From the NCBI GenBank assembly GCA_028287395.1, contig JAQBPR010000209.1, forward strand, positions 1 through 41,481: a DNA stretch of 41,481 bases, given 5' to 3'. The notes beneath the pieces are model-generated. The model was not told where the DNA came from. It ran no database searches and worked only from the letters and a program-made list of their open reading frames with translations. Below are positions 36,393-41,481 of this stretch, in pieces; position 1 is the stretch's first letter; each line of letters opens with the position of its first letter. The stretch is from Bacilli bacterium. Its GTDB lineage: Bacteria; Bacillota; Bacilli; Paenibacillales; NBRC-103111. A program made the position numbers and the translations under genes.

Positions 36393-37634
36393 ATTAACCT
36401 TCGATATGGAAAGAGCTCGGTCCGATTTACACTGCCAGAGCACACACAACTTCAATGGTTACTTTACAATTCTTCTGCGGACATAAATGAAAAAAATAAG
36501 ATTGCTCATGCATTAGCTTGTCCCATTGGCACACCCTCACTCCGGGAAATCGCTCGTCATAGACAAAATGCGATCATTTTAATAAGCGATCGTTCCAGAC
36601 TTTGCCCAAGCTATTTATTTCTGGAAGCCCTGCTTCAGGAATTAAATGAAGCCGGTCTTGAAGACAATCAAATCAAAATCATGATTGCCTTAGGCATGCA
36701 TCGCAAACAGACTACACAAGAAATGATTGAGCTCGTGGGAATTTCCGTTTGGAATCGAATAGACGTATTCAACCATTCTTCTTTGCAAAAGGACTGTGTC
36801 CATGTTGGAATTACATCAAGAGGTACACCCATTGAGATAAATACTCAAGTCGTTCATGCTGATTTGCGCATTGCCACAGGTAATATTGAGCCTCATCGTT
36901 TAACTGGAATGTCAGGAGGCGTCAAAGCGTTAGTGCCAGGCGTTGCGTCCCATAAAACGATTGAAGCTAATCATGCACTATCACAAAAACATCCTTCTGT
37001 ACCCGGTGAAATTATGACACCCATACGAGCAGATTTAGAGGAAGCTCTGCAATTTGTTCCGATCCATTTTTTATTTAATTTGATAGTGAATCAAGAACGA
37101 GAAGTCCTCTCAGCCGTTGCCGGAGATATTATTGAAGCACATCGAGCCGGTGTTAGATCTGCATCCCCTCATTTTTTTTCTTCCGTCAAGCAAACCTATG
37201 ATGTTGTTATTGCTTCTGCCGGTGGTTTTCCTAAAGATATGCAGTTATATCAAGCGATTAAAACACTGCAGAATGCTGCTGATTTCACAAAACCAAATGG
37301 GTCCATAGTCCTTATAGCGCGATGTGAGGAGATTTTCGGAAACGGACTTCTGCAATATTGGATCGAGACGATTCAGGACCGTAAAGAGATGGTTCGCATG
37401 CTCGAAGAAAGGTTCGTTCTTGGACCCCATAAAATTTTACACATTTCAACTATTTTACAGAAGCATTCCGTTTTTTTACTATCTGAAGTTCCTAAACCTT
37501 TGGTTGAGCTGCTTGGTTTTGAACCGATCGAGGATTTACAGCAAATATTAGATCAGCTTGTAGGTAGCGGTAATCCTGAAAAAACTATCGCAATCATGCC
37601 AAACGGCGCTCTGACCTTTAGTCCGCAGCTTTAA
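36393..37634 (+). CDS. larA: LarA-family nickel-pincer racemase, probable ATT start
   Basis: 413 residues from 36393. LarA interconverts D- and L-lactate in Lactiplantibacillus plantarum using the nickel-pincer (NPN) cofactor; relatives act on other 2-hydroxy acids. Key residues line up with offset 5-6: Arg69 in SDRSR, His103 in ALGMHRK, His168 in NIEPHRLTGMSGG, Lys178 in GGVKALVPG (cofactor tether) and His194 in EANH (nickel ligand). AAGGAGAGGAG lies eight bases before ATT, where the family N-terminus (INLRYGK) begins. In-frame ATG 36336 and TTG 36351 lack ribosome binding sites. Substrate is uncertain; first gene of a four-gene operon. Confidence 0.85.
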   Translation: MNLRYGKSSVRFTLPEHTQLQWLLYNSSADINEKNKIAHALACPIGTPSLREIARHRQNAIILISDRSRLCPSYLFLEALLQELNEAGLEDNQIKIMIALGMHRKQTTQEMIELVGISVWNRIDVFNHSSLQKDCVHVGITSRGTPIEINTQVVHADLRIATGNIEPHRLTGMSGGVKALVPGVASHKTIEANHALSQKHPSVPGEIMTPIRADLEEALQFVPIHFLFNLIVNQEREVLSAVAGDIIEAHRAGVRSASPHFFSSVKQTYDVVIASAGGFPKDMQLYQAIKTLQNAADFTKPNGSIVLIARCEEIFGNGLLQYWIETIQDRKEMVRMLEERFVLGPHKILHISTILQKHSVFLLSEVPKPLVELLGFEPIEDLQQILDQLVGSGNPEKTIAIMPNGALTFSPQL

Positions 37635-37652
37635 AATGAAAGGAGTGTTAGG

Positions 37653-38045
37653 ATGGATTGGAATGGCTGGTCTTTAGATCGTTTCTTAGTTTTGTTTGTG
37701 GGTCTGGCCTTTTTATTAGTTGGCATTCAAGTGACACAATCCCACTATCGGCAAAATTTCCATCATAAAGCGATGTGGATTCCAGTCATTGCATCCCCGC
37801 TATTTTTTATATCGGGCATCGGATTGGCATTGACTCATTTGACTTGGCTGTATGGCTTCTTTGCCGCTTTTATGTGGATCGGCGTTGGAGCAGGGCTAGT
37901 AGGCTTTTATTATCATTTCCATGGGGTAGGTGTCCGGGTTGGGGGTTGGGCCCCGCGTAATTTTTTAGTGGGTCCCCCTGTAATCATGCCATTGGTTTTT
38001 ACTGCAATGAGCGCATTAGGACTCGCTGCCATTTATTGGAGGTAA
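37653..38045 (+). CDS. Four-helix membrane protein of unknown function
   Basis: 130 residues with hydrophobic segments at about 9-26, 42-62, 66-88 and 105-127. Several histidines occur near the membrane (QSHYRQNFHHK, FYYHFHGVGV), which could bind haem or metal, but this is only a possibility. GGAGTG precedes the ATG. It lies 18 bp behind larA and 6 bp ahead of the subunit 3-like gene, so it is probably a membrane anchor or electron acceptor for the GMC complex. I do not recognise a named family. Confidence 0.85.
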   Translation: MDWNGWSLDRFLVLFVGLAFLLVGIQVTQSHYRQNFHHKAMWIPVIASPLFFISGIGLALTHLTWLYGFFAAFMWIGVGAGLVGFYYHFHGVGVRVGGWAPRNFLVGPPVIMPLVFTAMSALGLAAIYWR

Positions 38046-38051
38046 TCAAAT

Positions 38052-38663
38052 ATGGATAAGCACTCGCACTATCCGAATTATGATGTCATGGATGAAAAGC
38101 TAGCATGGGATAAGCATACGCAATCGATTGTCACGGCAAGACTCATCCGAGAGCATGGATACGAATTTTTCAATCCTATTGAAGCTGAGATAGCTCGCAG
38201 TATTTGCGCTTTATTGATCGATGATCATCGTGCGGATATTATCCAGTATATGGTCTGTCACGCAGACGAAGCATTGCATCAATCATTAGGCGAAGGACAA
38301 CGGAAGCCAGGGATTCCAAAGGCGCAAGTATTGGTTCGCGAAGGTCTTCAAGCTTTAGATCGAACAGCAATGCTGCTTTATGTTCAACGTTTTTTTCAAT
38401 TAGAAAGCGATACGCAAAAAAATATGCTGACCGAGCTTAGCGAAGGCAGATTAAGTCATATGGAGCTATGGAACAACGTTCCACAAAAAGCATTCTTTCA
38501 AAAAATGCTGACTTTTAGTATAGAAGCTTATTATTCTCACCCGATCGTTTGGTCTGAAATGGGCTATGGCGGACCCGCATACCCACGCGGCTACATTCGC
38601 ACTGCAATAGGGCAAATAGATCCTTGGGAGGCGAAAAACGAAGATGATACAGCGAAAATATAA
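38052..38663 (+). CDS. Gluconate 2-dehydrogenase subunit 3-like protein
   Basis: 203 residues. The block FFNPIEAEIARSICALLIDD and the later GYGGPAYPRGYIR are typical of the gluconate 2-dehydrogenase subunit 3 family, the small partner of GMC flavoproteins. No twin-arginine or Sec signal is seen, unlike many family members, so the complex probably works on the cytoplasmic side. The start is 6 bp behind the membrane protein gene, and the end overlaps the GMC gene by 20 bp, indicating translational coupling. Confidence 0.9.
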   Translation: MDKHSHYPNYDVMDEKLAWDKHTQSIVTARLIREHGYEFFNPIEAEIARSICALLIDDHRADIIQYMVCHADEALHQSLGEGQRKPGIPKAQVLVREGLQALDRTAMLLYVQRFFQLESDTQKNMLTELSEGRLSHMELWNNVPQKAFFQKMLTFSIEAYYSHPIVWSEMGYGGPAYPRGYIRTAIGQIDPWEAKNEDDTAKI

Positions 38664-40236
38664 CAAGCAGGAGGTTGACGTCGTCATCGTTGGAGCCGGC
38701 GCAGCAGGCGGCGTTCTTGCAAAAGAATTAAGCGAGGCAGGAATGAGCGTCGTCTTACTTGATGCCGGTCCCTTTCGTGATCCGCAGAAGGATTTTGCCA
38801 GCGATGAGTTAGCGATGAAAAATTTGGGCTGGCAGGACACCAGGATCGTGGATGGTTCGGATCCTTTGCAAATGGGACATAACAATTCAGGAAGAGGAAT
38901 TGGCGGAGGAACCGTACATTTTACCGGTGTATTTCTTCGCTTTCATGATAGTGACTTTAATTCAAAGACGTTGGATGACGTAGGTCTAGATTGGCCTATT
39001 GATTATGCCGATCTAGAGCCTTATTATACGAAAATTGAAAAAGAGATCGCCGTATCTGGACCTAGATACTTTCCATGGGGCAATTTCCATGGTCCCTATC
39101 CTTATCCGGAACGCGATCCGTTAAGCCCAAACGCTTACATGTTTCAAAATGGCTGCAGCCATTTAAACATCGAAACTGCAGTTACGCCGCTTGCTATATT
39201 ATCCGCCCCTTTTGAGGATCGACCCCCCTGCATTAATCGCGGATTTTGCAATCAAGGCTGTATGCCTAATGCTAAATTCAGCACGCTGATTGTCCATGTC
39301 CCGAAAGCGATAAAAGCCGGTGCTGAAGTTCTTGCAGACTGTATGGTTACACAAATTAATATGAACTCAGCGGGATTAGCTACAGGCGTTACCTTTGTAC
39401 ATCATGGAGAAACCTATGAACAGCTCGCGAGAATTGTTATTTTGTCCGCTTTTGTTGTCGAAACCCCGCGTTTATTGTTAAATTCAGCCAACAACCAGTT
39501 TACGCAAGGGCTGGCAAATTACAGCGGCTGGGTTGGCAAGGCGATTATGCCTCATAGCAGTTACGATGTCTATGGTCTTTTTGACGAGGAAATTCGCCTC
39601 TATAAGGGAACACCCGTGTTAGCGACAACTCAAGATTTCTACCATACCGATGTACGCCGTGACTTTGTTCGCGGCTACACGCTTCATGCCCATGGAGCTA
39701 GACCTGTTGCCTTTACCCAAGGAATATCACAAGCCGAGCAAGGCCCTTTATGGGGCAAAAAGCTCCGAGAAGCTGCGTTGGATTATAATTACTATGGACG
39801 TGTCACGATGGTTGGCGAAGTGCTTTCTAATGCAGCTAATTGTATTTCGCTTAGTGATGAAAAAGATGAATATGGATTGCGACGCGCCAAGGTTAGCTTT
39901 AGCTACGGGGATAACGATCAAAAGCTGAATCGTCACGCCATTGCGACAATGAGTTCTATAATAAAAGCTGCAGGTGGTCAAGTAAAATTTGTAGTTCCGG
40001 ATACCGCTCATCTAATGGGAGGCTGCCGGATGGGGAATGATCCTGAATCATCCGTAGTTAATTCCTATGGACGCTCTCACGATATACCCAACTTATTTAT
40101 TTGTGATGCCAGCATATTCGTAACCTCCGGAGCCGGAAATCCAACGAATACAGTCATGGCTTTGGCCGCAAGAACAGCTGACTACATCAAACAAAAATCC
40201 CTTCGTAGGGAATTAACCTCATCCCAGGTTACTTAG
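38644..40236 (+). CDS. GMC-family FAD oxidoreductase (gluconate dehydrogenase-like large subunit)
   Basis: 530 residues. FAD-binding VVIVGAGAAGGVLAKELSEAG is at the N-terminus, GIGGGTVHFTG follows, and the C-terminal active site has His456 in AHLMGGCRMG and the Asn of GAGNPTNTVMALAARTADYI. Three cysteines, Cys196, Cys202 and Cys206 (CINRGFCNQGC), lie where FAD-dependent sugar dehydrogenases of this group hold a 3Fe-4S cluster. It should oxidise a sugar, sugar acid or hydroxy acid and pass electrons on. No cytochrome c subunit gene follows in the window. It overlaps the subunit 3-like gene. Confidence 0.93.
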   Translation: MIQRKYNKQEVDVVIVGAGAAGGVLAKELSEAGMSVVLLDAGPFRDPQKDFASDELAMKNLGWQDTRIVDGSDPLQMGHNNSGRGIGGGTVHFTGVFLRFHDSDFNSKTLDDVGLDWPIDYADLEPYYTKIEKEIAVSGPRYFPWGNFHGPYPYPERDPLSPNAYMFQNGCSHLNIETAVTPLAILSAPFEDRPPCINRGFCNQGCMPNAKFSTLIVHVPKAIKAGAEVLADCMVTQINMNSAGLATGVTFVHHGETYEQLARIVILSAFVVETPRLLLNSANNQFTQGLANYSGWVGKAIMPHSSYDVYGLFDEEIRLYKGTPVLATTQDFYHTDVRRDFVRGYTLHAHGARPVAFTQGISQAEQGPLWGKKLREAALDYNYYGRVTMVGEVLSNAANCISLSDEKDEYGLRRAKVSFSYGDNDQKLNRHAIATMSSIIKAAGGQVKFVVPDTAHLMGGCRMGNDPESSVVNSYGRSHDIPNLFICDASIFVTSGAGNPTNTVMALAARTADYIKQKSLRRELTSSQVT

Positions 40237-40262
40237 GCTGTTTATATCTTTTTTTAGAAATA

Positions 40263-40296
40263 GAAAAAAGAAGCCTCTTAACGAGACCTCTTTTTG
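40263..40296. terminator. Shared terminator of the GMC operon and the tRNA cluster
   Basis: The minus strand reads AGAGGTCTC-GTTAA-GAGGCTTCT, a 9-bp stem with two G-U pairs, followed by TTTTTT. It therefore fits the tRNA operon best. The plus strand has the same stem with two A-C mismatches and five T, so it may also end the GMC transcript. Confidence 0.75.
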
Positions 40297-40338
40297 TGTT
40301 TGATACTGATGGTAGCAGCATCCATGTGTTATGAAAGA

Positions 40339-40411
40339 TGAGACATGAAGGATTCGAACCTTCGACACCCTGATTAAAAGTCAGGTGCTCTACCAGCTGA
40401 GCTAATGTCTC
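40339..40411 (-). tRNA. tRNA-Lys (anticodon TTT)
   Basis: The acceptor stem GAGACAT pairs with ATGTCTC, the discriminator is A and the anticodon loop is CTTTTAA. CCA is not encoded. Last gene of the seven-tRNA cluster. Confidence 0.96.
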
Positions 40412-40415
40412 ACAA

Positions 40416-40490
40416 TGGCTGGGGATCCAGGATTCGAACCTGGGCATGACGGAGTCAAAGTCCATTGCCTTACCGCTTGGCTAATCCCCA
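40416..40490 (-). tRNA. tRNA-Gln (anticodon TTG)
   Basis: The acceptor stem TGGGGAT pairs with ATCCCCA, the discriminator is G and CCA is encoded. The anticodon loop CTTTGAC gives TTG. Confidence 0.96.
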
Positions 40491-40498
40491 ATAATGCG

Positions 40499-40574
<76 letters not shown>

Positions 40575-40622
40575 ATGTTTAGTGCTTTTTATTATCTGCA
40601 TTGCCACAGATAATAATACATA

Positions 40623-40698
40623 TGGTGGGCGCTGACGGGATCGAACCGCCGACCCTCTGCTTGTAAGGCAGATGCTCTCCCAGCTGAGCTAAGCGCCC
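40623..40698 (-). tRNA. tRNA-Val (anticodon TAC)
   Basis: The acceptor stem GGGCGCT pairs with AGCGCCC, the discriminator is A and CCA is encoded. The anticodon loop CTTACAA gives TAC. Confidence 0.96.
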
Positions 40699-40721
40699 TT
40701 GTCCATATTATGTATCTTGTA

Positions 40722-40796
40722 TGGTGACCCGTAGGGGACTCGAACCCCTGTTACCTCCGTGAAAGGGAGGTGTCTTAACCACTTGACCAACGGGCC
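40722..40796 (-). tRNA. tRNA-Glu (anticodon TTC)
   Basis: 5' end GGCCCGT; the 3' end ACGGGTC-A is followed by encoded CCA. The anticodon loop CTTTCAC gives TTC. Confidence 0.96.
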
Positions 40797-40803
40797 GTAC
40801 TAA

Positions 40804-40879
40804 TGGAGCTTCCAACCGGAATCGAACCGGTGACCTCATCCTTACCATGGATGCACTCTACCGACTGAGCTATGGAAGC
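40804..40879 (-). tRNA. tRNA-Thr (anticodon GGT)
   Basis: The acceptor stem GCTTCCA pairs with TGGAAGC, the discriminator is T and CCA is encoded. The anticodon stem CATCC/GGATG with loop ATGGTAA gives GGT. It directly abuts tRNA-Asn. Confidence 0.94.
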
Positions 40880-40955
40880 TGGCTCCCCGAGCAGGACTCG
40901 AACCTGCGACAACTCGATTAACAGTCGAGTGCTCTACCAACTGAGCTATCAGGGA
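40880..40955 (-). tRNA. tRNA-Asn (anticodon GTT)
   Basis: 5' end TCCCTGA; the 3' end TCGGGGA-G is followed by encoded CCA. The anticodon loop CTGTTAA gives GTT. First tRNA after the 23S gene. Confidence 0.96.
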
Positions 40956-41006
40956 ACAGTAAAATATTTACGAATAAATCCGATTGTGAAGAAGCATTAT
41001 TCAAGG

Positions 41007-41036
41007 ATTATACCCTGAAAACTAGAAACGAAGCAA
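41007..41036 (-). promoter_or_regulatory. Possible promoter of the tRNA cluster
   Basis: The minus strand has a perfect -10 TATAAT (41007-41012), an 18-bp spacer and a weak -35 TTGCTT (41031-41036), about 50 bp before tRNA-Asn. It would let the tRNAs be transcribed independently of the rrn operon. Confidence 0.45.
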
Positions 41037-41147
41037 AGAAGGTGAAACATCCAGGTGTAACAAATCCCTTGGGTGTTGTGGGGTCCCCGAAAAGTAATCG
41101 GAATTACCTTCGTAGGTTCACTTCACTTTTGGGGGTATTTAGGGGTA

Positions 41148-41481
<334 letters not shown>

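Overview
The window reads as a chromosomal segment of a low-to-moderate GC Firmicute, most likely a member of the Paenibacillaceae (Paenibacillus or a close relative). The evidence is gene order and protein similarity by eye: cggR-gap-pgk; rapZ-yvcK-whiA-HPr facing clpP; a ROK glucokinase, trxB, a TPR/HTH protein and a PRPP synthetase beside a his operon that starts with hisZ-hisG; and hprK-lgt-ppaX-yvoF. No species call is made.

Layout, left to right. (1) 1-2925, minus strand: cggR, gap and the 5' part of pgk, with a clear sigma-A promoter and a CggR-type operator ahead of cggR. (2) 2926-9736: accessory envelope genes, namely a lipoprotein, a secreted YcdB/SLH protein, a glycerophosphodiester phosphodiesterase, and a small and a large membrane protein (DUF6199-like and DUF2339-like). 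(3) 9737-10723: tRNA-Arg(CCG), a CtsR-type operator/promoter and clpP. (4) 10747-27019, minus strand: a long head-to-tail series hisZ-G-D-B-H-A-(699-bp spacer)-F-IE-hisJ-prs-TPR-trxB-glk-rapZ-yvcK-whiA-Crh-like HPr. (5) 27199-30725, minus strand: fixABCX, a complete electron-transfer-flavoprotein module. (6) 30941-33661, minus strand: hprK-lgt-ppaX-yvoF, with ppaX cut down internally. (7) 33785-36100, minus strand: an orphan MsmX/UgpC ATPase and a PucR/CdaR-type regulator. (8) 36393-40236, plus strand: a four-gene operon of LarA, a four-helix membrane protein, a gluconate dehydrogenase subunit 3-like protein and a GMC flavoprotein. (9) 40339-41481, minus strand: seven tRNA genes behind the 3' end of a 23S rRNA gene, with no 5S gene between them.

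How the parts work together. Carbon flow is represented by CggR/GapA/Pgk, glucokinase, MsmX, YvcK, and the HprK-HPr/Crh signalling pair. PRPP made by the his-linked Prs can feed HisG/HisZ, and the rest of the cluster carries PRPP+ATP towards histidinol (hisC is not in the window). FixABCX and the LarA/GMC operon are two separate redox modules.

The most unusual content: the HisA is of the eukaryotic (yeast HIS6) type and is followed by a palindrome-rich spacer; ppaX has lost about 120 internal codons; hisD contains a GC-rich block of about 400 bp; a short repeat family recurs in intergenic DNA and supplies an upstream in-frame ATG for rapZ; and larA has a perfect ribosome binding site in front of an ATT rather than an ATG/GTG/TTG codon.
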